Of a stretch of DNA of 64,000 bases, positions 16,515-25,809 are shown in pieces. This DNA is from Rhizobium tropici CIAT 899 (lineage in GTDB: Bacteria > Pseudomonadota > Alphaproteobacteria > Rhizobiales > Rhizobiaceae). The notes below the pieces were generated by a model. It did not search any database. It had not been told where the DNA came from and saw only the letters and a program-made list of their open reading frames with translations. Where the stretch lies: contig NC_020062.1 in NCBI RefSeq assembly GCF_000330885.1, forward strand, positions 1,496,374 to 1,560,373, written 5' to 3'. The position numbers and the translations under genes were made by a program. Position 1 is the stretch's first letter. Each line of letters begins with the position of its first letter.

Positions 16515-17411
16515 ATGAAATCCAATAGTACCGGTTACGTCTTCACGCTGTTGGCAATCAGCATATTCGCCATACAGGACGGCATTTCCAAGCACCTTGT
16601 CAGCGCCTACCCGCCGCTTCTGGTGGCGATGATCCGCTATTGGGCTTTCATGCTCTTCGCCGTCGCCATGGCCTCGCGCGCGCCAGGCGGATTGCAGCGG
16701 AACGTCAGGACCAAGCAGCCTGTCCTGCAGATTGCCCGCGGCCTGCTGCTTGCCGCACAGATCGTCGTCGCGATCTCGTCCTTCGTCATCGTCGGTCTTG
16801 CCCATACGCAAGCGATCTTTTCATCCGGACCGCTGATGGTGGCCCTGCTGTCCATACCGATCCTTGGCGAGAAGGTCGGCTGGCGGCGATGGCTGGCAAT
16901 TTGCTTTGGCTTCGTCGGCGTGCTGCTGATCCTGAAGCCGGAGAGCGGCGTCTTCGATGCGCGTTTCCTGGTGCCGCTTTTCGGTGCGCTGCTCTTTTCG
17001 CTCTATGTCGTGCTGACGCGCTATGTCAGCCGCGAGGATGGCGCCATGACCAGCTTTTTCTATACGGGTGTGGTGGGTGCCGTCGCCATGACCTGCATCG
17101 GGCCGTTCTTTTGGACGCCGCTTGCGCCGCATGACTGGGTCTTCATGGGCATTCTCTGCCTGACAGGCGTGTCGAGCCATTATTTCCTCATCCGCGCCTA
17201 CGATATGCTCGACGCGGTGGTGATTCAGCCCCTGACCTATCTGCAGCTCGTCTTTTCCGCCCTTATAGGTGTCATGATATTCGGCGAAAAGCTGAGCGCG
17301 CCCATGATTGTGGGCGCGCTCATCGTCGTTGCGGCGGGCATATTCACCATCTGGCGGGAACATGCGCTGGCGAGAGCCCGGCTCAAGACCGCCAAGGCAT
17401 CGGTAGGCTAG
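16515..17411 (+). CDS. EamA/DMT-family inner-membrane transporter
   Basis: A 298-residue protein with about ten hydrophobic segments in two EamA repeats, each of roughly 130-140 residues (first repeat with AIQDGISKHLVSAYPP and LLSIPILGEKVGWRRW; second with VLTRYVSREDGAMTSFF and FSALIGVMIFGEKLSAPM). This is the drug/metabolite transporter superfamily, usually exporters of amino acids or metabolites; the substrate is not predictable. The ribosome site is weak. A TTCCGGTT/AACCGGAA inverted repeat lies in the 129-bp gap upstream, without a T-run. It ends 4 bp into the 3' end of exoP on the other strand. Confidence 0.85.
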   Translation: MKSNSTGYVFTLLAISIFAIQDGISKHLVSAYPPLLVAMIRYWAFMLFAVAMASRAPGGLQRNVRTKQPVLQIARGLLLAAQIVVAISSFVIVGLAHTQAIFSSGPLMVALLSIPILGEKVGWRRWLAICFGFVGVLLILKPESGVFDARFLVPLFGALLFSLYVVLTRYVSREDGAMTSFFYTGVVGAVAMTCIGPFFWTPLAPHDWVFMGILCLTGVSSHYFLIRAYDMLDAVVIQPLTYLQLVFSALIGVMIFGEKLSAPMIVGALIVVAAGIFTIWREHALARARLKTAKASVG

Positions 17412-19750
17412 GCATCCACCTCGGCACGCGGCTGCGCCTCGGTGTAATAGCTCACATATTTCTGCCGGTAACGCTCGGTTCCGCCGAAATCGCTGTAGCG
17501 CGGCAGTTCCGACATGTCGGTCTTGTTGAGAATGACGCCCAGAATGCGCGAGTTGATCTGCGGCTCCTGTTCCAGCACATGGCGCACCAGATTGGTCGGG
17601 GTCGCACCCCATTCGGTCACCAGCAGGAAGGCATCGACCTGCGGCGCAAAGGCCTTCGCGTCGATGACGGGACCGAGCGGAGCAAGGTCGACGATGATAT
17701 AGTCGAACATCTTGCGCGCATTCTCCATCAGATGCTGCATGCCCTGAGAGGATAGAAGCTCGCTGGTGTGCAGCAATTGATCGCGCACCACGACCGGCAG
17801 GATCGCAAGTTTGGTGCGCGGGTCAACCTTCACGGCATTCGTCCAGGGCACTTCGCCAAGCACGGCTTCGATCAGGCCCGCATGCGGCTGCGACTTCAGC
17901 GTCCGGCTGAGGCCCGGATTGCGCAAGTCGGCGTCGATCAACAGCGTACGTTTGCCGCTGCTGGCAAGCAGCGCTGCGAAATTGGCTGCGGTCGTCGACT
18001 TGCCCTCACCGGGGAGTGCCGAGACGACGCCGATGACGCGGTCGGCGCGCCCCTGCAGCATCACGTCGCTTGCGAGTTTCGCGTTTCTCAGGGTCTCGGC
18101 AAAGATCGAGCGCGGCGCTTCAACGGATATGCGCATCATGCGCTCGAAAGCGACGCCGTTTTCTCCCTCTTCCGCCGTCGCCGGCTCCGGTCCTGCACCG
18201 GCCCTGCGTGACTTCTTCTTGTTCTTGCCCTGCTGGCCGAGCAGCGGCAGATAGCCGAGGAACTTCAATCCGAGAGCAGCCCGCACATCGGCTTCGACGC
18301 GGAAGAAGCGATCGCGGAACTCCTGGAATGCGGCGACACCGCAGCCGACCATCAGGCCGAGAATGATCGAGAGCGCCATGACGAGCGTCTTCTTCGGACT
18401 GGACGGCGCAGTCGGCACGCCGGCGAGTGATATGACGCGGGCCTTGGCGATGGGGAACGAGCGCTGTTGGGTGGCCTGTTCGAAGCGGCCAAGATAGGAT
18501 TCATAGAGCGTCTTCAGCGCCGATGCCTTCTGGTTCAGCTCATTCAGATGAACCAGCGACTTGTTGGCTTCGGAATTCTTGCCGACGACCTTGTCGATGC
18601 TTTCGCGCAGCGATTCCGCCCGCGACTGCGCGACATCAAGCTCGTTCTTGTAGCTGGCAGTGAGCTGCTGAAGGACCTGATAAATCTGCCGGGTGATGTC
18701 CTGCCGCTCGGCCTTGAGCGCTACGGCCTGCGGATGGGTGGCACCGAAGTTCTGCGTGACGTCCTGCTCGCGCTTTTCGACGGCGAGGTAGCGCGTCTTC
18801 AGATCCTGCAGCACCGAATTATCCGTCGTGTTTGACGAGATGGTCGCATTCTTGACGGCGTTGTCGGGGCCCTGGTCGATGATCGATTTATATTGATTGT
18901 AGCGAGCGGCGGCGCTGGCCGTATCGGCTTGCGCGATGATCAACTGCTTGTTCAGGTCGGAAATCTGCTGTTCCGACATCAGTTCGCCGCCGGTCGAGGT
19001 CAGGCCATTATCGGCCTTGTATTTCTCGACTTCGAGCGAAGCCTCCTGCGCGCGCTGGCGCAGATCGTTCAAGCGCTCCTGCAACCAGACGGAGGCACGT
19101 TCCGTCGCGTCGAAATTGGCGTTCAGCTGGTCGGTCAGATAAGCGTCGGCATAGGCACGCGTGATCTTGGCAGCCAGAAGCTTGTCCGTCGAGCTGAAGG
19201 AGACGGCAACGACCGAGCTTCGTGTGACGCGCTCGACCTTCAGATTGTCCTGCAGAACGGCAGCAACCTTCTGACGCTGGGCCTCGCGCTGCTGCTCAGG
19301 TGTCATCGGCGGCCGGCCGGGCGTGAAGACGCTGACGATCAGGCCGATGCCGGATTTGAGCAACGCCGCCGGAGACGCGGGTGGGTTGAGCAATGTGTTA
19401 TTGTCCGCAAGGCCGGCAGTATCGACCACGCGCAGCGCCATCTCATTTGATTTGAGGATTTCGACCGCACTGGCAATCTCCATGTCCGCCTGCTGGCTGC
19501 TTGCCGCCGGCGGCTGATCCTCGGCATATTTCGTCATGCTTTCGTCGAGCAATATCTGCGTCATCGAGGTATAGCTCGCAGTGGCCGTCAACAAATAGAC
19601 GACGGCCAGGATGACAAAGGCGGCCATGGCGAAAATGATGGTGCGGATGCGCCGGACCACGACGGCCATCAGCCGATCGAGATCGATAAAGCTATCCTGC
19701 GACTCCGCTTGCGGGAGAGCGCTGTGGAAAGTGAAGTTCTTCTGATGCAT
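17408..19750 (-). CDS. exoP: Exopolysaccharide chain-length/export tyrosine autokinase
   Basis: A 780-residue inner-membrane protein that controls polymerisation and export of succinoglycan-type polysaccharide. A Wzz-like N-terminal half has a transmembrane segment near residues 37-58, a long coiled periplasmic region, a proline-rich motif at 443-456 (GVPTAPSSPKK) and a second membrane segment near 453-478. The cytoplasmic BY-kinase has Walker A GEGKST (about 581-586) and Walker A' LLIDADLR (about 603-610). The C-terminus holds a tyrosine cluster (RYSDF, RYRQKYVSYY) for autophosphorylation. ATG 19750 has AAGGTGG upstream; the in-frame ATG 19792 lies at the edge of a strong hairpin. Last gene of exoKLAMONP. 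Confidence 0.93.
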   Translation of the reverse strand: MHQKNFTFHSALPQAESQDSFIDLDRLMAVVVRRIRTIIFAMAAFVILAVVYLLTATASYTSMTQILLDESMTKYAEDQPPAASSQQADMEIASAVEILKSNEMALRVVDTAGLADNNTLLNPPASPAALLKSGIGLIVSVFTPGRPPMTPEQQREAQRQKVAAVLQDNLKVERVTRSSVVAVSFSSTDKLLAAKITRAYADAYLTDQLNANFDATERASVWLQERLNDLRQRAQEASLEVEKYKADNGLTSTGGELMSEQQISDLNKQLIIAQADTASAAARYNQYKSIIDQGPDNAVKNATISSNTTDNSVLQDLKTRYLAVEKREQDVTQNFGATHPQAVALKAERQDITRQIYQVLQQLTASYKNELDVAQSRAESLRESIDKVVGKNSEANKSLVHLNELNQKASALKTLYESYLGRFEQATQQRSFPIAKARVISLAGVPTAPSSPKKTLVMALSIILGLMVGCGVAAFQEFRDRFFRVEADVRAALGLKFLGYLPLLGQQGKNKKKSRRAGAGPEPATAEEGENGVAFERMMRISVEAPRSIFAETLRNAKLASDVMLQGRADRVIGVVSALPGEGKSTTAANFAALLASSGKRTLLIDADLRNPGLSRTLKSQPHAGLIEAVLGEVPWTNAVKVDPRTKLAILPVVVRDQLLHTSELLSSQGMQHLMENARKMFDYIIVDLAPLGPVIDAKAFAPQVDAFLLVTEWGATPTNLVRHVLEQEPQINSRILGVILNKTDMSELPRYSDFGGTERYRQKYVSYYTEAQPRAEVDA

Positions 19751-19791
19751 GGCGACCACCTTGTCGGAGAAGCCCGAATGAACAATTGCCA

Positions 19792-19820
19792 TGGCCTGCG
19801 GCCTTCCCGGCCGCAGGCCA
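19792..19820 (-). terminator. Perfect 12-bp hairpin between exoN and exoP
   Basis: TGGCCTGCGGCC (19792-19803) and GGCCGCAGGCCA (19809-19820) pair perfectly around a 5-base loop, between the exoN stop and the exoP start. There is no clean T-run after it in the direction of transcription. It may be a partial terminator or an RNA-stabilising structure that lowers exoP expression relative to exoN. Confidence 0.55.
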
Positions 19821-19833
19821 CAATGTGACAGGC

Positions 19834-20739
19834 TTAAGCGGCGGTCATCTGCGCTTCGTGCGAGACGACCAGGTTGCGGATCGAGTCATAGACCAAACCG
19901 CCGATATCGGCGCGAGCGAGCGCGAAGGCAACGTTCGCTTCGATGAAGCCGTGCTTCGACCCGCAATCGAACGTACGCCCATTATAGACCTGGGCATGGA
20001 AGTATTGCGTCTCGGACAGGCGCAGCATGCCGTCGGTCAGCTGGATCTCGTTACCGGCACCGCGCTCCTGGCGGGCCAGAATATCGAAGATTTCGGGCTG
20101 CAGAATATAACGGCCATTGAGGTAAAAGTTTGAAGGCGCCTCGGACGGATGAGGCTTCTCGACCATTTTGGTCACGGCAAAGCCATGGCGCACGGACTCG
20201 CCCTTGCCGATAATGCCGTATTTCGACGTCTCTTCCGGGGCGCATTCCTCGACGGCGACGATGTTGCCGCCGGTCTCGTTGTAGAGATCCATCAGGCCGG
20301 CCATGCAGCCACGCATACCGTAGCAGAGCATATCAGGCAAAAGCAGCGCAAAAGGCTCGTCGCCGATCAGGTCACGAGCACACCAGACGGCGTGGCCGAG
20401 GCCAAGCGGCGCCTGCTGCCGGGTGAAGCTTACCGAGCCCGGACGCGGCAGAAGACGTTCCAACTCGCTGACCTGCTGGCTCTTGCCGGCCCGCTGCAGC
20501 GAGGAGATCAGCTCCGGCGTATCATCGAAATGATCTTCGATCGCCGACTTGTTGCGGCTGGTGACGAAGACGATGTGCTCGATGCCGGCCTCGATGGCTT
20601 CGTCAACGGCATATTGGACGACGGGACGATCAACGATCGTCAGCATTTCCTTCGGCATCGCCTTGGTGGCGGGCAGGAAGCGCGTTCCGTTGCCGGCAAC
20701 CGGGATCACTGCTTTTCTCACACGACGTTTGGGGTCCAT
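19834..20739 (-). CDS. exoN: UTP-glucose-1-phosphate uridylyltransferase
   Basis: Makes UDP-glucose, the sugar donor for the exopolysaccharide repeat unit. The N-terminus [24 protein letters not shown] is the nucleotidyltransferase signature, with the catalytic Lys in [34 protein letters not shown] follows. Length 301 is normal for GalU-type enzymes. ATG 20739 is preceded by AAGGATAGAG; the in-frame extension to 20859 would overlap exoO. It starts 4 bases after exoO ends and is in the place of exoN in Sinorhizobium. Confidence 0.94.
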   Translation of the reverse strand: MDPKRRVRKAVIPVAGNGTRFLPATKAMPKEMLTIVDRPVVQYAVDEAIEAGIEHIVFVTSRNKSAIEDHFDDTPELISSLQRAGKSQQVSELERLLPRPGSVSFTRQQAPLGLGHAVWCARDLIGDEPFALLLPDMLCYGMRGCMAGLMDLYNETGGNIVAVEECAPEETSKYGIIGKGESVRHGFAVTKMVEKPHPSEAPSNFYLNGRYILQPEIFDILARQERGAGNEIQLTDGMLRLSETQYFHAQVYNGRTFDCGSKHGFIEANVAFALARADIGGLVYDSIRNLVVSHEAQMTAA

Positions 20740-20743
20740 GGCT

Positions 20744-21766
20744 CTATCCTTTGTTAGAGTGAGGGCCTGCGCCCATATTGGGCAGAGGGGAGGAAAGTTG
20801 AGAGGGCGTCGGCTGGCGGCTGCTCCGCAGCGACGCGGCCAACCGACGAAAACGGGCAAAGACCGGCATGCTGAGATGACGTACGGCCCTCGGGTTGAGG
20901 CATGCGATCTTGAGCAACTCCTGCAGTTCGCGCTGCTTGATGCTGTCGACCAATTTAAGAAAAGCGATGACTTCCTTCAGATTGCGCGTGCGCCGCCGTT
21001 GTGCGGCAAGGGCAGCGGCGCCGAAGTGATGTTCGGCGAAGAACTTGGCGTCGGCGGCAAGCATGGCCTCGACATGGTCCTGCCGGAGAACACGCGAGAT
21101 CGACCCCTCGCGGATGTAATAGAGATAACCCACGCTCGGCTCGACGACGCAGACGCCGCCGCGAGCGAGAGCCGAAGCGAGGAAAATATAATCCTCGCCG
21201 ATCCGCAGGGTCTCCTCGAAGCGCAGGCGATGTTTCTCGATGAAGACACGCTCGAAGACCGGCTTCATATAGCCGAAATTGTGCTCCGACTGGAAAATCA
21301 TGTTCGAGGCGATGAACTTAGCCAACGTCAGTATCGGCATGCGCGCGAGCATCGGCTCGGGAAACATCGGCAGTATCGTGCCGACGTCTTCGCGGATCAC
21401 GTCGAGATTGTCGACCGCGATCTGTGCCTCGGCTTTTTCCGCTCTGGCGATCAGACGGGCCATCCGATCCGGACGTAGGGCATCATCGGAATCGAGCACG
21501 GCCACCCAGCGGCCTCGGGCCGCGTCGAGCCCGGCATTGCGGGCAGCGCCCGGACCGCCATTGCGGGCCATGGCAACTAGACGCACACGCGGATCGGGAT
21601 GGTTGCCGGCAATCTCACGCGTATTGTCCGTCGAGCAATCGTCGACCACGATCACTTCCATACTGACGGCGCCTTGCGCCAGCGCGCTGTCGATGGCTCG
21701 CTCGAGCGTTTCCTCGGCGTTATAGGCAGCAATGACGAAGCTGACATCGGGGATGAAATCCGTCAT
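20744..21766 (-). CDS. exoO: Exopolysaccharide glycosyltransferase ExoO
   Basis: A 340-residue family 2 glycosyltransferase: [22 protein letters not shown] at the N-terminus, [12 protein letters not shown] and [14 protein letters not shown] give the nucleotide-sugar and metal-binding Asp residues. In Sinorhizobium ExoO adds a glucose to the growing lipid-linked octasaccharide. Identification rests on family plus its place between exoM and exoN. It overlaps exoM by 4 bp. The ATG at 21766 is supported by GAAGGC; the open frame further upstream lies within exoM. Confidence 0.9.
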   Translation of the reverse strand: MTDFIPDVSFVIAAYNAEETLERAIDSALAQGAVSMEVIVVDDCSTDNTREIAGNHPDPRVRLVAMARNGGPGAARNAGLDAARGRWVAVLDSDDALRPDRMARLIARAEKAEAQIAVDNLDVIREDVGTILPMFPEPMLARMPILTLAKFIASNMIFQSEHNFGYMKPVFERVFIEKHRLRFEETLRIGEDYIFLASALARGGVCVVEPSVGYLYYIREGSISRVLRQDHVEAMLAADAKFFAEHHFGAAALAAQRRRTRNLKEVIAFLKLVDSIKQRELQELLKIACLNPRAVRHLSMPVFARFRRLAASLRSSRQPTPSQLSSPLPNMGAGPHSNKG

Positions 21767-22701
21767 TGCGGTGCCTTCTCCAGATTTCCGTATTGTTCGA
21801 TTTCGCGGACTCCGAAGAGGCCGCTGACCACGCCGGCATGCATGATGCCGCGCAGACCGTAGCGATGCCGCTTGATGGGCGATGCAAAGAGCAGCGCTGC
21901 GGCAACAAAGCAATAAGCGGATTTCGAGGCCGCCAGTGCAATCGCTCGCCAGCGCCCGAGGCCGCCTGCGGTCTCCAGCAGCATGCGGCCATGGGTCTGG
22001 CCCATGCGATACCGGCGCTTCGAGAGCCAGGAGACCGTCGCCCTCCCTTCCGGGACGGGTTCATAGACCAGCGCATCCGCCGCATAGGCGATCCTGCCGC
22101 CGGCCTTATGCATATGAGCGAAGAATTCGGTGTCCTCGCCGCCGCTGCGTCCGAGCGCGATATTGAAGCGCCGGCCTGCAAGCGAAGGCGCGCCGCGGCG
22201 CAGCAATACATTGCAGGTGTAGCCGGTCAGGATTTCCCCGGCGACCCAGACGGGCAAAGTCGAATGAAAATCGCCGCGCCGCATCCACCCTGGAGCTATA
22301 TTCCCGTAGAGAGCCTGAACGGGGCCAAGAACGGCGTCGGCGCCGGTCGTGTCGGCCATGATGAGCAATTCGCTCAGCCAGTCTTCCGAGGCGGTCTCGT
22401 CGTCATCGATGAAGGCGAGAAAATCGCCGCTTGCGTGATCCAGGCAGGCGTTGCGGGCAATCGAGATGTTTGATGCGGGGCAATGGACATAGACGATCTC
22501 GAACGGAACGGCCGAACGCATGACGTCGACGCGGTCCCGCGCACTCGGCGTCACATCGTTGTCGGCAACGATGATCCGGACGACGGCGCCTGTGGGGATG
22601 CTCAGGACGGCAAGCGACAGCAGCGTCTGATCGAGCTCTGGCCGCCTATAGGTGCAGACCGCAATGTCGATCTTTATCGGGCGCCGATGAGCCTGTGTCA
22701 T
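21763..22701 (-). CDS. exoM: Exopolysaccharide beta-1,4-glucosyltransferase ExoM
   Basis: A 312-residue family 2 glycosyltransferase with KIDIAVCTYRRPELDQTLLSL at the N-terminus and the metal site in FLAFIDDDETASEDWL. GRSGGEDTEFFAHMHKAGGR matches the acceptor-side ED motif. A hydrophobic stretch near the C-terminus (AYCFVAAALLFA) fits membrane association. In Sinorhizobium ExoM adds the fourth sugar of the repeat unit. It overlaps exoA upstream and exoO downstream by ATGA each. Confidence 0.92.
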   Translation of the reverse strand: MTQAHRRPIKIDIAVCTYRRPELDQTLLSLAVLSIPTGAVVRIIVADNDVTPSARDRVDVMRSAVPFEIVYVHCPASNISIARNACLDHASGDFLAFIDDDETASEDWLSELLIMADTTGADAVLGPVQALYGNIAPGWMRRGDFHSTLPVWVAGEILTGYTCNVLLRRGAPSLAGRRFNIALGRSGGEDTEFFAHMHKAGGRIAYAADALVYEPVPEGRATVSWLSKRRYRMGQTHGRMLLETAGGLGRWRAIALAASKSAYCFVAAALLFASPIKRHRYGLRGIMHAGVVSGLFGVREIEQYGNLEKAPQ

Positions 22702-23696
22702 GACGCCACCCTGCGATTGCGGAAGCTCAGGACTTCCATCCAGAACCCCATCGACCAGGCGAAATGCATGACCATCGCGGAAATGGCCGCCAGCGGCCCA
22801 TAGGGGTTCTTATGTCCGAGAGCGATCCAGAAGCCATAGGCGATACAGGCGACAGCCCAGAGGCCGACCGGGATAACCGCGATCCAGTTGAGGACGGCAA
22901 GGAAAGCGCCGATGAAGATCGGCACGACCGCAAGCGGCAGCATCTGGCGCAGGCTCGGCATGCTGCGATGCTTGAGTATATTGCGCGCCCGGCCACGACC
23001 GTAACCCAGATATTGCCTGAAGAGCGTCGGAATGCTGGCGCGCGGATAGTAGGTCATGGCGGTCTTGTCGGTTAGCCAGATCCGATACCCTGCCTTGTTC
23101 AGCCGATAATCCAGCTCCGCATCCTCGTTATGGCTGAAGCTTTCGTCATAACCGCCGACGGCGCGGAAGGCGGCAACGCGCATCAGCGCATGATGCCCGT
23201 GCTCCGCCCAATCACCCTTGGCACCTTCGCGATGTTTGGAGCCGCCATTGCCGAGCTTGGAGTTCTGGGCGACGGCTGTTGCCTTCTGGAAGGCACTGAA
23301 GCCCATGGTGCGCATGGCGACGACAACGGAATCGGCACCCGTCGCGCCAGCCTCCTGAACCAGTGTCTGGCAGTAATCATCCGGATAGTCGCCATGGGCG
23401 TCGATGCGGATGAAATACTCATGATCGTCACCGAAAGTCTCGATGGCGAGATTGATCGCCGCGCTCTGCAGCCGCTTTGGATTGTCGAGCAGAAGAACGC
23501 GCGGATCTTTCTCGGCTATATGGCGCACGATCTCGCGCGTGCGATCGGTGCTGCCGCCATCAGCCACCACGATCTTCGCATCGAGTTCGTCGAGAGCCCG
23601 CCCGAGCTTGTCGATCAGCGGCTCGATATGCCTTTCCTCGTTGAGGCAAGGAATAACGATTACGCAACGCATATCCCCTGAACTTCCGGTCATCAT
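22698..23696 (-). CDS. exoA: Exopolysaccharide beta-1,3-glucosyltransferase ExoA
   Basis: A 332-residue family 2 glycosyltransferase: CVIVIPCLNEERHIEPLID, VVADGGSTDRTREIV and RIDAHGDYPDDYCQTLV carry the Asp residues of the active site, SHNEDAELDYRLNKAGY the base region, and QYLGYGRGRARN a QxxRW-like processive motif variant. Two or three hydrophobic segments end the protein. In Sinorhizobium ExoA adds the second sugar (glucose) onto the galactose placed by ExoY. It overlaps exoL and exoM by 4 bp each. Confidence 0.93.
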   Translation of the reverse strand: MMTGSSGDMRCVIVIPCLNEERHIEPLIDKLGRALDELDAKIVVADGGSTDRTREIVRHIAEKDPRVLLLDNPKRLQSAAINLAIETFGDDHEYFIRIDAHGDYPDDYCQTLVQEAGATGADSVVVAMRTMGFSAFQKATAVAQNSKLGNGGSKHREGAKGDWAEHGHHALMRVAAFRAVGGYDESFSHNEDAELDYRLNKAGYRIWLTDKTAMTYYPRASIPTLFRQYLGYGRGRARNILKHRSMPSLRQMLPLAVVPIFIGAFLAVLNWIAVIPVGLWAVACIAYGFWIALGHKNPYGPLAAISAMVMHFAWSMGFWMEVLSFRNRRVAS

Positions 23697-24901
23697 TGCA
23701 ATCCACCTCTATTGCGATGCAGTTGTGGGAGGGCCTGTATCTCGGCCATCTGCTCATTGGCGCGCGTCAGCGATGCCAGCCGCTGCACCAGCAGCTGACA
23801 GTCGGCGCGATCCATCATCCATTGCTTATGATCCTGGGATGCCACGGCCTCGAAAGCGGCGAGATAGCGTTTTACGTCCATCTCACCCAAAAGCGCCGTC
23901 AGATGTTCGGCGTCGGCCCGGTCAAGCGCGAGCCCGATCTTTCGGCTGGCAAGAAATCTTGCCGTCTCCGTATCCTTGATCGAGATCGGCACGGCACCGT
24001 AAAGACCGCCTTCATAGAGGCGGTTCGGCAGCAGCCAGCTGGAATTCAATCCCTCTTCGAAAAAGTCGATCGCCCAGGAAAACTGGACCTCGCCGTAGAT
24101 CGCCGCGAGATCCTCAGGGTTCTTGTAGGCGCCGGCAAAATGCATGAAGGGTGCATCGCGGACGGTGCGGTCGAAGTCGTCGAATTCGGAATGGGCCGGA
24201 CGCCCCCGCAGAACGATCTCGAAACGGCCTTCCATCCGGCGCGAGAATTGGTCGAGCAGCGCCAAGGATTTGCGGCAGCGAAGGGCGCCGAACCAGCCAA
24301 TCTTCCAAGGCTTGCCCGCAGCCGGCGGCCTTGCGGCCGATGCGATGACGCGCGCCGCGGGCTCAAGCGCCAGCACCTTGTTTTCAAGCAGCATGACCGG
24401 CACTTGCAGCCCGGAGCGGGGACGGAAATAGCGCTCGATGAAGGCGGGCGAACTGGTCACCAGCAACGATGCCTGCGAGCCGAAATGACGCTCGGCACTG
24501 CGGAGCGCGCTGCCCACCACATCATCGCGCAACAGCAGCCTATGAATATCGAGGCATTCGTAGACAATCGGTACATCGCCGCCGAAGACGGATTTGGCGC
24601 GGTTGGCGAGCGCCAGCATTTCGAGATTGCGGCCGATGATGATGTCCGGTCTTGCGATGGAGCGCAGCGCGCTGCGCAGTCTCGCCGCCGATCTGGCCAC
24701 TGCCGCGATCCGCTGGGCAAACTGGGCATCCCGCGTCTTGCCGAGCTCGATCGGCTCGACGCCGCTAATGGCAGCCAGCGCATTGTCATCGCGCCGGAAA
24801 CCCGCAAGCGTTACGAGCGCCCCGCCGGCCTGCAGCATCAGCACCCGCCTGCGCACAGCCGGATCGGCAAGGTCATGTACGAAGTACAGTATATGCAGCA
24901 T
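23693..24901 (-). CDS. exoL: Exopolysaccharide glucosyltransferase ExoL
   Basis: A 402-residue glycosyltransferase of GT4-like fold. The N-terminus LHILYFVHDLADPAVRRRVLML and VYECLDIHRLLLRDDVVGSALR match ExoL; the C-terminal half has WKIGWFGALRCRKSLALLD and the donor-site EEGLNSSWLLPNRLYEGG region. In Sinorhizobium ExoL adds the third sugar of the octasaccharide. ATG 24901 gives a length close to Sinorhizobium ExoL; the frame is open to 25045 but that part runs into exoK. Overlaps exoA by ATGA. Confidence 0.92.
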   Translation of the reverse strand: MLHILYFVHDLADPAVRRRVLMLQAGGALVTLAGFRRDDNALAAISGVEPIELGKTRDAQFAQRIAAVARSAARLRSALRSIARPDIIIGRNLEMLALANRAKSVFGGDVPIVYECLDIHRLLLRDDVVGSALRSAERHFGSQASLLVTSSPAFIERYFRPRSGLQVPVMLLENKVLALEPAARVIASAARPPAAGKPWKIGWFGALRCRKSLALLDQFSRRMEGRFEIVLRGRPAHSEFDDFDRTVRDAPFMHFAGAYKNPEDLAAIYGEVQFSWAIDFFEEGLNSSWLLPNRLYEGGLYGAVPISIKDTETARFLASRKIGLALDRADAEHLTALLGEMDVKRYLAAFEAVASQDHKQWMMDRADCQLLVQRLASLTRANEQMAEIQALPQLHRNRGGLQ

Positions 24902-25005
24902 CAAAATTTCCGCTTTTGCGCCCGGCCGGAACCGGGCACTTGGTGTGGTTGGTGTTGCATGGCGGCGTTGCCACTGGCCGCGCGCGATGGCGCGGCCAGC
25001 CGTGT

Positions 25006-25809
25006 TCAATCGAGCTTGCAGGTGATCGATTCCGGAAAGAGGCACTTCTCTCCTGGAACGGTGAAGGCGACGCGCTTGATCTCCATGGTCGCCGGCTCGC
25101 CGCTATAGGCGAACTTGCCCATCCAGCCACTGAGCGTATCGGTGCCCCAGAGGCTGAAGAAGATCTTCTGCGGGTTCGTCGGTATTTTCGAAGGATCGGT
25201 AACTTCCTGGACGAGCTTGCCGTTCACATAGTAGCGCAGGCGATCCTTTTCCCAGACAAAGGCATAATCGTTGAAACCCTTGTCGGCACCGCCTGGAACC
25301 GGCGCCAGCTTTTCGTTGCCGCCCTTGGCGGAAATATACTGATTGACCTGAACCTGACCGGAATTCTTGCCGAGCACCTCGAAATCGATCTCGTCATGCG
25401 GCTTCTTGTCGGTCGGGCCGATATAGGTGAAGAAGGCAGAGTTCAGACCAGGCCCGGTAGCGGTGCGGTAGCGCGCCTCGTAGGTGCCGTAGCCATAGCG
25501 TTTCGTCGTCTGGATTTCGCCGCAGGCATAGTTGCGCTCACCGGTCTTGGACTGGACGAACTGCAGTTGCAGCGCTCCATCCTTGATGCCCACCTGCTTG
25601 CGCGCCCAGGTGCAATTCTGATGTGGCCCGTTGTTCCAGCCATCGGAAACATACCAACGACTGGTGTCCAAATGCTCGAAATTGTCGACGAAGGAACCGC
25701 CCGTTGGCTGATCATCCTGCGCGGATGCGGCCTGCGGCATCAGGAAGGCGCTCATGAGAGCGATTGAAACAAGACCAAGCCTGTACATGCAGCTTTTCGA
25801 TGTCGTCAT
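25006..25809 (-). CDS. exoK: Endo-1,3-1,4-beta-glycanase (GH16), secreted
   Basis: A 267-residue secreted glycanase that cuts nascent succinoglycan-type chains. A signal peptide (LGLVSIALMSAFLMPQAASA) is followed by the GH16 domain; the catalytic motif is DEIDFEVLG, the family's ExDxxE. GLNSAFFTYIGPTDKKPHDE and GFNDYAFVWEKDRLRYYVNG are very close to Sinorhizobium ExoK. ATG 25809 with AAGGGTGA upstream gives the family length. It heads the exoKLAMONP run and is separated from exoL by 104 bp; upstream is an 874-bp gap with no gene. Confidence 0.94.
   Translation of the reverse strand: MTTSKSCMYRLGLVSIALMSAFLMPQAASAQDDQPTGGSFVDNFEHLDTSRWYVSDGWNNGPHQNCTWARKQVGIKDGALQLQFVQSKTGERNYACGEIQTTKRYGYGTYEARYRTATGPGLNSAFFTYIGPTDKKPHDEIDFEVLGKNSGQVQVNQYISAKGGNEKLAPVPGGADKGFNDYAFVWEKDRLRYYVNGKLVQEVTDPSKIPTNPQKIFFSLWGTDTLSGWMGKFAYSGEPATMEIKRVAFTVPGEKCLFPESITCKLD

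Noticed and set aside
23696..25108. 470-codon plus-strand frame opposite exoL
   Set aside because: Shadow of exoL, which overlaps exoA by ATGA and fits the cluster order.
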